64,000 nucleotides of DNA from an uncultured Oceanobacter sp. (GCA_913061185.1 CAJXTI010000003.1:1-64000); one strand, 5' to 3'. Numbered from the stretch's first letter, positions 10,084-19,190 are shown. Notes: generated from the sequence alone by a model not told the origin. Made by a program: numbers and translations.

Positions 10084-10480
10084 AATGCCATCCGAGAATT
10101 ATTACAGAGTTGCAAAACTTGCCCATTTCAACGCAAAGGTCAAGCGGCATGCATCGACTCGCTGGTATTGATTGTCATTCTTTATCCTCACCTGAACCAT
10201 GAGAATTTGGCAAGCAGCAGAACAAGACGGGGGTTATCAGAGCCGCCAACCCAATGACCGATTGTTTGAATCGGATGATCAAAAAGTGCTTTCAAACCGC
10301 AGGGTCAATGCCCAAATGGCCAAGAAAGCACGATTATGCGTTGTATCCTGGCATTCCTGGGTCATTTTTCATGTAGTCATCGCCACACCGATAGATTTTC
10401 AATAACCTGTAAAAATGTGACCCGTGCCATCCATTCATAATAGAATACGGCTCTTTTTTCAATCCGTCCGGGAGGATCGC
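10084..10480. other. intergenic region between rppH and a HAD gene
   Basis: These 397 bp separate two divergent genes and should hold both promoters. A CATAAT hexamer at 10435-10440 is a candidate -10 for the rightward gene, but I see no strong matching -35. I see no tRNA, repeat or convincing small gene. Confidence 0.4.
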
Positions 10481-11140
10481 TTGGCTCTGGCAATTTTCGA
10501 CCTCGACCACACCCTGTTATCCGACGACAGCGACCACGCATGGGGCCAATATCTGGCTGATCGCGGCCTGGTTGACCCGGCGGTGCACAAATATCGCAAC
10601 GACCATTTCTATGCGCAGTACCAGGCCGGCACCCTGAATATTCACGACTACCTGCGCTTTACCTTGCGGCCGTTGCTGGATCACCCTCTTGAGCAGATGC
10701 TGGCCGAGCGCCAACGTTTTCTCGAAGAGCGTATTGAACCACTGATCAGCCAGAAAAGCCGTGACCTGATCCAGAACCATCGGAATCAGGGAGACCAGTT
10801 ACTGATTATTACCGCAACCAACGGCTTTATCACCTACCCGATTGCCGAGCGACTGGGCATCGACAATATCATTGCGCCGCACCCGGAAGTCATCAACGGC
10901 CAGTACACCGGCGCTATCGTGGGCATTCCCAGCTTTCAGGATGGCAAGGTGACGCGACTCAACGCCTGGCTGAATGAACGCCAACAAACCATGGAAGGCG
11001 CCTGGTTCTACAGCGACTCCCACAACGACCTGCCATTATTACGGCTGGTTGACCGGCCTGTCGCTGTTGACCCGGACGCCATCCTGGCGGCAGAAGCCAA
11101 CCAGCACGGCTGGCCGGTGATTTCATTACGTGATGATTGA
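10481..11140 (+). CDS. HAD-IB family hydrolase
   Basis: This is a haloacid-dehalogenase-type phosphatase of the SerB/CicA-like IB subfamily. The nucleophile Asp pair is in IFDLDHTLL at the very N-terminus, motif II is the Thr in LIITATNGF, and motif III is SDSHNDLPLL with acidic metal ligands. The TTG at 10481 is preceded by GGGAGG at five-base spacing and puts the FDLD motif where it normally lies. An ATG 57 bp upstream is possible but lacks a site. The protein is 219 aa. Its substrate is unknown; phosphoserine or a lipid phosphate are family possibilities. The imelysin lipoprotein gene follows after 37 bp and may be co-transcribed. Confidence 0.85.
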   Translation: MALAIFDLDHTLLSDDSDHAWGQYLADRGLVDPAVHKYRNDHFYAQYQAGTLNIHDYLRFTLRPLLDHPLEQMLAERQRFLEERIEPLISQKSRDLIQNHRNQGDQLLIITATNGFITYPIAERLGIDNIIAPHPEVINGQYTGAIVGIPSFQDGKVTRLNAWLNERQQTMEGAWFYSDSHNDLPLLRLVDRPVAVDPDAILAAEANQHGWPVISLRDD

Positions 11141-11177
11141 CAGCACGACGCTCCCCTGTACGACCAAGAGACACCGA

Positions 11178-12413
11178 ATGAAACAAGTCGTTATCTGGCT
11201 ACTGCTGCTCTGTGTTGCCGGTTGTGATCAAGCACCGGTACCAGCCCAGCCATTACCTGCCGCAGTCGATTTCACCGGCGATCCGGCGACGCATCCTGAA
11301 AAGATCAATGACCACCTGATTCACTCAGCCCTTGACAGCCATGTCCAGGCTTGTGCCAGCGCAGAGGCCCTGCAAAGTGCCATTATCACCCTGCTCGACC
11401 ATCCAAACCCGTTCACACTGGCAGCCAGCCGCGACGTCTGGCGCGACAGTTACAGCAGTTTTTTGCGTGCTCGCCTGTATGGCTTTCTACCGGTAACCGA
11501 CCCCGTTGAATGGCAACGTCAGGGACTCAGTTACCATCAAACACTGAGCCTGATTGACAGCTGGCCGATTGAAGGTGGCTACATCGACTATCTGCCAGGC
11601 TATCCCTTTACCGGTATCGTCAACGATCTGACCCTGCCACTGAGCAGCGACACGCTACAACAGCAGCATGGTTTCGCCGATCCGGCATCTGTCAGCCTGG
11701 GGTTTCATGTTATTGAATTTTTGCTTTGGGGCAGTGACGGACAGCGCAGTGCCAGCGACTATCTGCGGACTGAAACCATAACAGCGGTCGCGGGCAGTAG
11801 CAGCAACAAGAATACCGCGACTCATGCCGACAACACCGCTGATAACCACCTCAACAAAGACACCCCGCCTGGCGTCATCAACCAGGATCGCCGTCGCCAA
11901 TACCTGCAACTGGTCACTGCACAATTGCTTGACCATCTGCGCCGCTTGCAACGTCGCTGGGAACGGGACACTGGCTACTACGCGCGACTGGTTGCCAGCA
12001 GCACACCCGCAGCCGCCTTGCAGGCTGGCATGAGCGCCAGTGCGCGATTGATCAGAACCGAATTGCTGGAAAATCGCTTGTCGGGAAACAGCAGTGAGTT
12101 CAGCGCCAGCAGCCAGCAGGACAGCCTCGCCTTGCTGCAAGGCATGCAACTCTGGCTACTGGGCAGTGAATCCCACCCCGGTGCGCTGGTGCCGTTATTA
12201 AGTACTACACAACCGGATTTGCTGATGCAATGGCAAACCACGCTGGCACAGGCGTTGACGCCCGCCACCGAAGCCGCAACCACCAACGCTGGGGCATCCG
12301 ACACAACAGAGACACCAGCGGCGACGTTACTGATTCACAACATTGAGCAGCTGGATACCTTGCTGCAACAAACCGCCAGCGTGTTACGCCTGACATTGCC
12401 CGATACACACTGA
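11178..12413 (+). CDS. imelysin family lipoprotein
   Basis: This is a secreted lipoprotein of the imelysin (M75 peptidase-like) family, whose members are periplasmic or outer-membrane proteins often linked to iron uptake. The 411-aa product has a short signal peptide ending in the lipobox VAGC (Cys near residue 16). The imelysin GxHxxE motif appears as GFHVIEFLLWG near residue 180. A low-complexity Asn/Thr/Asp-rich insertion at about residues 205-235 looks like a flexible loop. The ATG at 11178 follows an AAGAG site and gives a proper signal peptide; an upstream in-frame ATG at 11130 would spoil it. No iron transporter lies next to it. Confidence 0.85.
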   Translation: MKQVVIWLLLLCVAGCDQAPVPAQPLPAAVDFTGDPATHPEKINDHLIHSALDSHVQACASAEALQSAIITLLDHPNPFTLAASRDVWRDSYSSFLRARLYGFLPVTDPVEWQRQGLSYHQTLSLIDSWPIEGGYIDYLPGYPFTGIVNDLTLPLSSDTLQQQHGFADPASVSLGFHVIEFLLWGSDGQRSASDYLRTETITAVAGSSSNKNTATHADNTADNHLNKDTPPGVINQDRRRQYLQLVTAQLLDHLRRLQRRWERDTGYYARLVASSTPAAALQAGMSASARLIRTELLENRLSGNSSEFSASSQQDSLALLQGMQLWLLGSESHPGALVPLLSTTQPDLLMQWQTTLAQALTPATEAATTNAGASDTTETPAATLLIHNIEQLDTLLQQTASVLRLTLPDTH

Positions 12414-12426
12414 ACCCTTCCGAAAC

Positions 12427-12443
12427 GCCCCATAAAATGGGGC
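12427..12443. terminator. short hairpin between imelysin gene and rlmI
   Basis: A perfect 7-bp stem GCCCCAT/ATGGGGC with an AAA loop starts 13 bp after the imelysin stop codon and lies between convergent genes. It lacks a T-run on either side, so it is a weak or rho-assisted terminator at best. Confidence 0.4.
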
Positions 12444-12530
12444 AACGGCCACGGCGGGAATACACGCAACGGCCACGGACGACAACGGCCACGGACGACA
12501 ACGGCCACGGACGACAACGGCCACGGACGG
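12443..12530. repeat. 16-bp tandem repeat array
   Basis: The unit CAACGGCCACGGACGA is repeated four times head to tail at 12467-12530, the last with one changed base. A degenerate fifth copy stands at 12443-12458. The array fills the gap between the convergent imelysin and rlmI genes. The unit length is not a multiple of three and no gene reads through it. Confidence 0.9.
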
Positions 12531-12560
12531 AGCCGGGCCCTACGGTGGTGGTTGTCGAAG

Positions 12561-13766
12561 TTAACGCGTTGGTAACACGCGGGCAAACACGGCTTTGAGG
12601 TAACGGGTTTCCGGGATCGCCGGAACCACTGGGTGGTCGGCACCCTGACTGCCGACATGCTGAATCAGCACGTCTCGATCCAGCTCCCGCCCCAAGGTAC
12701 GGATGATCCCTGGCAAACGGGTTTCTCCCAGATGCATGGAACAGGAGCCAGCGACCAGCAGGCCATCTCGATTCAGCAACCGCATGGCCAGTTGATTCAA
12801 GCGGTGATACGCCTGTTCACCGGCTTTAATGTCTTTACGACGGGGAATCAGTGCCGGAGGATCAACCACCACCACATCAAAACGCTCACCGCTGTCCTTG
12901 AGCTGACGCAGGGCTTCGAAAGCGTCACCCTCCCAGCAGGTCATACGATCAGCAACGCCGTTTAATTCTGCATTCTGGGCGACCCAGTCAAGCGCCTTGG
13001 CAGACGAATCCACGCAATGCACTTCAGCAGCACCATGCCGTGCGGCCTGTACTCCCCAGCCGCCGATATAGCTGAAAACATCCAGCACCCGTTTGCCAGT
13101 AACCAAACGATTCAGTACCGCACGATTCTCGCGATGGTCGTAGAACCAGCCGGTTTTCTGACCATCAATCACAGGGGCCATAAAACGGGTGCCATTTTCG
13201 ATCAGCGGTGCGCAATTATCTTCCAGCTCGCCGTAGACCACTTCAACGTATTCCGGCAAGCCCTCAACCGCACGCAGTTTGCCGTCATTTTTCAACACCA
13301 CGGCGTCCGGTTTGATGACCTTTATAATCGCGTCGACAATTTCCTGACGCAAGGTTTCCATCAATACACTGGAGATCTGTACCACCACGACGCCGCCAAA
13401 GCGGTCAACCACCAGACCCGGCAGACCGTCGCTGTCGCCATAGACCCAGCGATAACAGCCCTCCGGATACCAGAGTTCACGACTGCTCAGTGCCACTTTG
13501 AGGCGATGCACAATCAGAGAGCTGTCCAGAAACTGCTTGCTGTCGCGACTGATCAGTCGTGCGCAAATCAGCTGATCCGGGCTGATCACCGCACTGCCCA
13601 GCGCTTTGCCATTGGCCATTTCAATCACCACCTGGCTACCTGCTTGCAGCCCCTGCAGCGGTGTTTTTTTGATGTCCACCTCGTTGCTGTAAACCCATAA
13701 ATGGCCGGACTTAAGACGGCGCTCGGCCTGTGGATTCAATCGCAGACAGGAAACAGCTTCAGACAT
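12561..13766 (-). CDS. rlmI: 23S rRNA m5C methyltransferase, RlmI family
   Basis: This is a SAM-dependent methyltransferase of the RlmI type; E. coli RlmI makes 5-methylcytosine at position 1962 of 23S rRNA. The 401-aa protein has an N-terminal PUA-like RNA-binding part (LRLNPQAERRLKSGHLWVYSNEV) and the intermediate GDSDGLPGLVVDRF segment. The Rossmann methyltransferase domain follows, with VLDVFSYIGGWG (SAM site), the DPPAL motif and SCSMHL carrying the catalytic cysteine. The ATG at 13766 after GAGGT gives the family N-terminus; the frame is open 26 codons further upstream without similarity. Length matches E. coli RlmI (396 aa). Confidence 0.9.
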   Translation of the reverse strand: MSEAVSCLRLNPQAERRLKSGHLWVYSNEVDIKKTPLQGLQAGSQVVIEMANGKALGSAVISPDQLICARLISRDSKQFLDSSLIVHRLKVALSSRELWYPEGCYRWVYGDSDGLPGLVVDRFGGVVVVQISSVLMETLRQEIVDAIIKVIKPDAVVLKNDGKLRAVEGLPEYVEVVYGELEDNCAPLIENGTRFMAPVIDGQKTGWFYDHRENRAVLNRLVTGKRVLDVFSYIGGWGVQAARHGAAEVHCVDSSAKALDWVAQNAELNGVADRMTCWEGDAFEALRQLKDSGERFDVVVVDPPALIPRRKDIKAGEQAYHRLNQLAMRLLNRDGLLVAGSCSMHLGETRLPGIIRTLGRELDRDVLIQHVGSQGADHPVVPAIPETRYLKAVFARVLPTR

Positions 13767-13905
13767 GGAGACCTCAATAGGGCGGAGCAAAAAGAACCGG
13801 GCATTATATCGGTTCAGGGCACTGGCAGCGAACCATTCCTGCACTCTTCATGCATTGCTGCACCGCCAGTGATACAAACGACCACCAAACCCGCTTTCAC
13901 TACAA

Positions 13906-13949
13906 CCCCATCACAGCCCCATCACAGCCCCATCACAGCCCCATCACAG
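13906..13949. repeat. 11-bp tandem repeat at the 3' end of ubiI
   Basis: Four exact head-to-tail copies of CCCCATCACAG are followed by a partial fifth. Read on the minus strand, the unit is ATGGGGCTGTG. The first copy supplies the last codons and stop (Met-Gly-Leu-TGA) of the ubiI-like gene, and the remaining copies extend into the 3' untranslated region. The array looks like slippage amplification of the gene's own terminus. Confidence 0.92.
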
Positions 13950-15203
13950 CCCCATCGCCTGCATCATCGCGTGCTGTTTGACCGGTAACAGCCGGTCAAA
14001 TTGCGTCATACCGCTATTTCTCAGCAACCGGATCAGTGGAGCATCGGCGGCAAACAGGCGCTTGAAGCCTTCCATGGCAGCCATGGTCGCCAGATTATCA
14101 AGCTGCCGCCGGCGTTGATAACGGGCCAGAACCTGATCGTGCCCTGGAGAGATACCTCGCGCCACCGCCGCCAGAATTTCTTCAGCCAACACTTCCACGT
14201 CCTTGAAACCGAGATTAACCCCCTGACCGGCCAGCGGGTGAATGGTGTGAGCGGCATCTCCTGCCAATACCACACCATCCTGCCAGTAACGTCGGGCATG
14301 ACGCTGACGTAAAGGAATCGCGGCGCGTGGTGAACAGGCGGTGATCGCACCCAGACGCTGTTCAAATGCCGCTGACAATGCGGTACAAAAATCCGCATTG
14401 TCCAGCGCCATCAAGGTATTGGCTTCTGTGTCGCTGGTCGACCAGACAATCGAGGCCAGCCGGGGGTTGGTAGGCATGGGTAATAATGCCAATGGTCCCT
14501 GCGGTCGAAAACGTTGCCAGGCCGTCGCCGCCATTGGCCGCTCAGTGGATACAGTCGCCACCAGCGCCTGATGCTGGTAATCCCATTCACTGGTCGGTAG
14601 CCCAACCCATTGCCGCACACGGGAGTGGGCACCATCGGCACCCACCACCAGGCTGGCCAGCAAGGTGTCTCTCTGCCCGCCGCTGTCCTGCCCGCTGCCT
14701 CGCTCCAGCACCACCGGCGTCAGGCCGTCGGCCCGACGGCTATCGAGATAACGCACCGGTTGCGTTATCAATGTCACCGCCGGACAGGCAGTCAGTCGCT
14801 GCCGCAACCCGGCCAGGGTTTCGCGATTTTCAATAATATGACCGAGACAGGGCACATGTAGATCGGCGGCATCAAAATTGACCTCTCCGGTGCCTTCCGC
14901 ATCCCACACCGTCATATGGGTGTAAGGCTGACGTCGTGCTGGCCGTATCCATTGCCAGGCGCCGATTGCCGTCAGCAAGTGCTGACTGCGCGCCGTCAGG
15001 GCACTGACCCGAAGATCAAAGCTGTCCAGCCCGCTGGCGGCCAAATCCGGCAACGCTGGCAGTAATTCTGGTGGCAAGTCAGGCGGTGTCGCCAAAGCCG
15101 GATCAATCAGTGCGACCGTCAGGGCCGGGTTACCACTCGCCAGCGCCGCCGCCAGCGACTGACCCACCAGTCCGGCACCAATAATTACAATGTCATAGCG
15201 CAT
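13944..15203 (-). CDS. ubiI: UbiI/VisC-type FAD-dependent hydroxylase (ubiquinone biosynthesis)
   Basis: This is a flavoprotein monooxygenase of the UbiH/UbiF/VisC family; UbiI hydroxylates C5 of the ubiquinone ring precursor. The 419-aa protein starts MRYDIVIIGAGLVG with the FAD dinucleotide-binding GxGxxG. It has the family motif GADGAHSRVR in the middle and the second FAD motif GDAAHTIHPLAGQGVNLG. The ATG at 15203 follows GGAG and overlaps the end of ubiH by 11 bp, so the two are translationally close. The order pepP-ubiH-ubiI is the classical arrangement. The assignment to UbiI rather than UbiF rests on gene order. The stop codon lies in an 11-bp tandem repeat. Confidence 0.88.
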   Translation of the reverse strand: MRYDIVIIGAGLVGQSLAAALASGNPALTVALIDPALATPPDLPPELLPALPDLAASGLDSFDLRVSALTARSQHLLTAIGAWQWIRPARRQPYTHMTVWDAEGTGEVNFDAADLHVPCLGHIIENRETLAGLRQRLTACPAVTLITQPVRYLDSRRADGLTPVVLERGSGQDSGGQRDTLLASLVVGADGAHSRVRQWVGLPTSEWDYQHQALVATVSTERPMAATAWQRFRPQGPLALLPMPTNPRLASIVWSTSDTEANTLMALDNADFCTALSAAFEQRLGAITACSPRAAIPLRQRHARRYWQDGVVLAGDAAHTIHPLAGQGVNLGFKDVEVLAEEILAAVARGISPGHDQVLARYQRRRQLDNLATMAAMEGFKRLFAADAPLIRLLRNSGMTQFDRLLPVKQHAMMQAMGL

Positions 15204-16485
15204 CGGCAGACTCCAACCGGGAAAAGGATTGAGCCGAAATTGGCGCAGACGCAAAACGGGGCGCTGGCTGGCCAAGCCCCATGGCATGCAGTGCCAGCAG
15301 GCGGCGCGGTGTGGTCAGGCTGGCCAAGGCCATCAGCCCCGCACCACGTCCCAGCGCCGTCAACTTGCCGGGGTGGGCAAACAAGCGCGGCAAGAGATCA
15401 CTGGCAATAATCGTATTGCCCTGATCACGCTGTTGCTGCTGGGCGTAATCCAGTAATACGGCCAGATCCCCTAACGGTCGCTTCATTGCCCAGCTTTCCA
15501 GCAGTCGTGCGGCCAGGGCAGCGGTATCTCTCAGCGCCAGATTAAAGCCCTGCCCTGCTACCGGGTGCAGACTGTGAGCAGCATTACCCAGCAACACCAA
15601 TCCACGCCGTACCTGTTCGCAACTGCACACCAGTGCCAGCGGGTAACTGAAGCGCTCGCCAATACGTTTTATACGACCACAGCGGTAGCCAATCTGTTGC
15701 TGCAACTGCTCGGCAAACAGCGGATCAGGCAAGGCCAGAATACGTTCACAATCGTCGGGAGGCAGCGTCCAGACCACGGCAAAGTGGCGCTGCTGCAAAG
15801 GTAAAAATGCCACCGGGCCATGATCACTGAAACGTTCGTAAGCCCAGTGCAAATGCTCACGATCCATCTCGACCTGAGTCACCAATGCGACACTGTCATA
15901 CTCTTCACGCTGCTGCCGGATACCCAACTGCTGCGCCAGACCAGAACGACCACCATCGGCCAGCACCAGCAAAGCCGTCGTAATGCTCTCGCCACCAGCC
16001 AGCGTCAGCTGACTGCCACCAGAGATCATATCAACCCGCTGGACGTCGGTGTCTGACAACAAGGTTACATTCGGGTAAGCGCCCAGCCCTTGTAGCAGGG
16101 CTCGTCCCAGTACGGCGTTTTCAACGATATAGCCCAGAGCTTCGGTGCCCTGCTCACTGGCGTGCAAATGGGTTTGCCCGAAACGGCCGCGATCAGATAC
16201 CTGAATATGTTGAATCGCACAGGCTCGATCGATCAGCGCCTCCCAGCAACCCATTCGCTGCAGCAACTGACGCGAACCCCAGGCCAGCGCCGTGGCACGG
16301 CCATCAAAACTGGGGGGGCGTTCCAGTACATCCTCAGTCCAGTGGATTTGCTGGCGATCGATCAGGGCGATACGCATGCCAGTTTGCAAAGCAGGCTGTA
16401 GCAGGTGCACCAGACTGGCGCCGGTCATTCCGGCTCCGAGAATCACCAGATCAAAGGCGGTGGAAGATGAGACAGAGTTGGTCAT
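15193..16485 (-). CDS. ubiH: 2-octaprenyl-6-methoxyphenol hydroxylase
   Basis: UbiH is the FAD monooxygenase that adds the C1 hydroxyl in aerobic ubiquinone synthesis. The 430-aa protein has the N-terminal FAD site DLVILGAGMTGASL and the UbiH-like FDGRATALAWGSRQLL. It also shows the ADGGRSGLAQQLG (DG) motif and the C-terminal GNAAHSLHPVAGQGFNLALRD segment. It is longer than E. coli UbiH (392 aa), mainly at the C-terminus. It lies downstream of pepP and overlaps ubiI by 11 bp. UbiD, encoded at 36-38 kb in this window, acts in the same pathway. Confidence 0.92.
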   Translation of the reverse strand: MTNSVSSSTAFDLVILGAGMTGASLVHLLQPALQTGMRIALIDRQQIHWTEDVLERPPSFDGRATALAWGSRQLLQRMGCWEALIDRACAIQHIQVSDRGRFGQTHLHASEQGTEALGYIVENAVLGRALLQGLGAYPNVTLLSDTDVQRVDMISGGSQLTLAGGESITTALLVLADGGRSGLAQQLGIRQQREEYDSVALVTQVEMDREHLHWAYERFSDHGPVAFLPLQQRHFAVVWTLPPDDCERILALPDPLFAEQLQQQIGYRCGRIKRIGERFSYPLALVCSCEQVRRGLVLLGNAAHSLHPVAGQGFNLALRDTAALAARLLESWAMKRPLGDLAVLLDYAQQQQRDQGNTIIASDLLPRLFAHPGKLTALGRGAGLMALASLTTPRRLLALHAMGLGQPAPRFASAPISAQSFSRLESADAL

Positions 16486-16599
16486 GAATATGGCTCGCTA
16501 TTCGGCAGGCAGTACTCTGACGGGCAGCCCGCACCAGGGTCAATAGCCCTCCACGATCCGCCACCCACCAGCGTCAGGAAAATACACCGGGCATTGCCC

Positions 16600-17937
16600 T
16601 CAGTCAGTCAATTGACCCTGCATTCCACCCTGCATCAGGGCTTCAATTTCCTCGACTGTTTTTGGCACTCCGGCAGTCAGTACATCACAGCCATCCGGGC
16701 GTACCACCACATCGTCTTCAATACGGATACCGATACCGCGCCAGCGCGCCTCGACGGTCTCGTCATCCGGGGCCACATAAAGACCAGGTTCCACCGTCAT
16801 GACCATGCCGTTTTCCAACAGCCTTGGCGCGCCATCAATCCGGTATTCGCCGACATCGTGCACATCCATTCCCAGCCAGTGGCCGGTCTTGTGCATATAA
16901 AAGCGGCGGTATTCACCGGATTCGAGGAGCTCATCCACGTCGCCAGACAACAGGCCGAGTGCCAGCAGTCCTTCGACCAGTACCGTCACTGCCGCATCGT
17001 GCGGATCATTCCAGTGATTTCCGGCCTTGATCCAGTCCAGCGCCGCATATTGGGCGTCCAGAACCAGGTTATAAAGCGCCTTTTGCTCAGCGCTAAAGCG
17101 TCCGTTCGCCGGAAAAGTACGGGTAATATCCGAGGCGTAATAGTCCAGCTCACAACCGGCGTCGATCAAAATCAGGTCGCCGTCCTGAATCGGTGCATCG
17201 TTGCGGGTGTAGTGCAGAATACAGCCGTTTTCACCGCTCCCCACAATGGAGGGATAGGCTGGCCAGCGGCTGCCCGCCGCCATAAAGGTGCGCATCAACT
17301 CGGCATCCAGCTGATACTCGAACATGCCCGGCTGCACCATTTGCATGGCTCGACAATGAGCGGCGGCACTGATATCCGCAGCACGCTGCATCAGGGCGAT
17401 TTCGGCCTCCGATTTGATCAGTCGCATTTCGTGCAGGATATGATCCAGCCCGCTGAATTCCCGTGGCGGGTGTGAGCCGTTACGTACCTGGGCTTTGATA
17501 TGGTTGACCCAGCCCATCAGCTGACGGTCAAAATCCGGGCTGACACCCAGATTAGCGTAAATTTTATCGGTTCCTTCGATCAGCCCCGGCAGGATGTCGT
17601 CGATGTCGGTGATCGGGAACGCATCATCCGCACCCAGCACGTCGGGCGCAGCTTCTGGCCCTACCCGTCGTCCGGTCCAGATTTCCTGTTGTTTGATTTT
17701 TTCCTGGCAGAAGAGCACGTATTCGCCATGTTCACGGCCCGGAATCAACACCAGCACCGAATGCTCTTCGTCAAAGCCGCTGAGGTAATAAAAATCGCTA
17801 TCCTGACGAAACAGGTATTCCACATCCCGGTTACGCACATGGACAGGAGCCGATGGAATAATAGCGATGCTGTTATCACTCATTTGCGCCATCAACTGCT
17901 GGCGCCGACGAGCGTATTCGGATGCTTCCAGTTTCAT
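16600..17937 (-). CDS. pepP: Xaa-Pro aminopeptidase
   Basis: PepP is a cytoplasmic M24B metallopeptidase that removes N-terminal residues preceding proline. The 445-aa length matches E. coli PepP (441 aa). The dinuclear metal site is complete: the two Asp ligands in IDAGCELDYYASDITRTFP, the His in HKTGHWLGMDVHDVG, and the two Glu ligands in MTVEPGLYV and GIRIEDDVVV. The N-terminal creatinase-like domain carries RNRDVEYLFRQDSDFYYLSG. Start ATG 17937 follows GGAGA and lies 12 bp downstream of ygfB. The order ygfB-pepP-ubiH-ubiI reads as one operon. Confidence 0.96.
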   Translation of the reverse strand: MKLEASEYARRRQQLMAQMSDNSIAIIPSAPVHVRNRDVEYLFRQDSDFYYLSGFDEEHSVLVLIPGREHGEYVLFCQEKIKQQEIWTGRRVGPEAAPDVLGADDAFPITDIDDILPGLIEGTDKIYANLGVSPDFDRQLMGWVNHIKAQVRNGSHPPREFSGLDHILHEMRLIKSEAEIALMQRAADISAAAHCRAMQMVQPGMFEYQLDAELMRTFMAAGSRWPAYPSIVGSGENGCILHYTRNDAPIQDGDLILIDAGCELDYYASDITRTFPANGRFSAEQKALYNLVLDAQYAALDWIKAGNHWNDPHDAAVTVLVEGLLALGLLSGDVDELLESGEYRRFYMHKTGHWLGMDVHDVGEYRIDGAPRLLENGMVMTVEPGLYVAPDDETVEARWRGIGIRIEDDVVVRPDGCDVLTAGVPKTVEEIEALMQGGMQGQLTD

Positions 17938-17949
17938 ACCATCTCCAGA

Positions 17950-18504
17950 TCAGTGCAGGGTTGTCGATGATGAACCTGCAGAACGGTTCATATTGTAAAA
18001 CACCGTGAGAGCAGCTACGCGGGCGTGCTCAGACAGGTCAAGATACATGCCTTCGTTGCCCGCATCGTCAAGATCGTCAACCTGGGCCTGGGAAAAGGCA
18101 TCCAGATCACGCAAGACCTCAACAACGTCTTCCGGCAACTGCCCGGCCGAACGTTCTGAAGCACCAAAGCCATCCAGAAAGCCCTTGCTCCACTCTGCCA
18201 GACATTCCACCTGCTCGGCGACGTCAGCATCTTCATCACTCGGTAATAATGGACTGTAGGCCATTTCTTCAGCACTGATCACTGCAAGCACCCAGTCATA
18301 AAATTCTGGCAACATGTCCGACAGTGGCGGTTCCGGGGCAGCTTCCAGTTCCAGATAATCCGTCGCTTCTGTCAGCCATTGTTTGTGAGTAAGACGGGAA
18401 CCACTGGCCAGATAACCACTCAACCAGCCGTGCAAGGCCGACGGGGACTGGTAACAACGGGCTTCCAGCCAGATATCCGCTGTGCTGGCAAAGTCAATTT
18501 TCAT
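17950..18504 (-). CDS. ygfB: UPF0149 / YgfB family protein
   Basis: This acidic 184-aa protein belongs to the YgfB (UPF0149) family. Family features are the early LHGWLSGYLASG segment, the central LPSDEDADVAEQVECLAEWSKGFLDGFG block, and the ending HARVAALTVFYNMN. Its function is largely unknown; the gene regularly heads the pepP-ubiH operon. The ATG at 18504 follows GAGG. The divergent TIGR02449/zapA unit begins about 150 bp away, so the space between them holds both promoters. Confidence 0.9.
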   Translation of the reverse strand: MKIDFASTADIWLEARCYQSPSALHGWLSGYLASGSRLTHKQWLTEATDYLELEAAPEPPLSDMLPEFYDWVLAVISAEEMAYSPLLPSDEDADVAEQVECLAEWSKGFLDGFGASERSAGQLPEDVVEVLRDLDAFSQAQVDDLDDAGNEGMYLDLSEHARVAALTVFYNMNRSAGSSSTTLH

Positions 18505-18652
18505 AACAACCTCAATATAATCAATCTGCCCATTCTAACATTGCCATCGTTCGGGTTTCCCGCTTTACAACGAATTGACAGCCTGATTGACCAGCCACTT
18601 GGACGGCTCTTATAGTAGTAGCCCCAGTTTGGCTCTGAACCAGAAGGATGTT

Positions 18653-18868
18653 ATGCCAGCAAACGACTTGCCCAGCCTGCAGCAGCGTATCCTGAAACTG
18701 CTCGCTATCCATCAGGAACTGCGTGAAGAAAACCAGCGCATGCGCGCAGAAGAGGTGAACTGGCAGTCTGAACGGGCCAGACTGGTACAACAGAATGAAG
18801 CGGCACGCCGCAAGGTTCATGAAATGATACAAAAATTGCAAGTGCTGGAGCGCAACTGTGGCCAATGA
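18653..18868 (+). CDS. TIGR02449 family ZapB-like coiled-coil protein
   Basis: This small 71-aa protein is almost entirely predicted coiled coil, with repeated Gln/Glu/Arg heptads from ILKLLAIHQELREENQRMR onward. It matches the TIGR02449 family found next to zapA in pseudomonads and their relatives. By position and shape it is probably a division-associated factor comparable to ZapB, but that role is inferred. The ATG at 18653 follows AGAAGGA. Its end overlaps the zapA start by 11 bp. Confidence 0.8.
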   Translation: MPANDLPSLQQRILKLLAIHQELREENQRMRAEEVNWQSERARLVQQNEAARRKVHEMIQKLQVLERNCGQ

Positions 18869-19172
18869 CCCCAGGATCCTGAATCTCACCATTCTGGAAC
18901 GTGAATATCGAATCAACTGCCCAGCGGGTGCCGAGCAGCAGCTGCGTGATGCCGCACGGCTGCTGGATCAAAAGATGGTCGAGATAAAAAATGCCACATC
19001 AGCCTCGGGCAAGGTGCCTGGCACTGATCGGATTGCGGTTATCGCGGCGCTGAACATTGCCCATCAGCTGCTCGAAATGCAAAGTGAGCTGGATCAGCAA
19101 GCCAGTATTTTCGAAGACCTGAACACCCGTCTCGACAGCGCGCTGAATCTCTCGATCCAGCGCGAACTCTGA
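18858..19172 (+). CDS. zapA: cell division protein ZapA
   Basis: ZapA binds FtsZ and bundles its filaments at the division ring. The 104-aa protein has the family pattern of an N-terminal beta domain (LNLTILEREYRINCPAGAEQQLRDAARLLDQKM) followed by a helical dimerisation region with DRIAVIAALNIAHQLL. It is preceded by and overlaps the ZapB-like gene and is followed by 6S RNA and ygfA. This zapA-ssrS-ygfA order is conserved across gammaproteobacteria. Confidence 0.95.
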   Translation: MANDPRILNLTILEREYRINCPAGAEQQLRDAARLLDQKMVEIKNATSASGKVPGTDRIAVIAALNIAHQLLEMQSELDQQASIFEDLNTRLDSALNLSIQREL

Positions 19173-19190
19173 GCGTCCTGTCGCAGACTT

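Noticed and set aside
10199-10405. 68-codon frame in the rppH-HAD gap
   Set aside because: No Shine-Dalgarno sequence, no compositional or domain support, and it would occupy the promoter region of the HAD gene.
12443-12530. Tandem array considered as a CRISPR or REP cluster
   Set aside because: Units are contiguous with no unique spacers and no dyad symmetry, so it is a simple tandem repeat.
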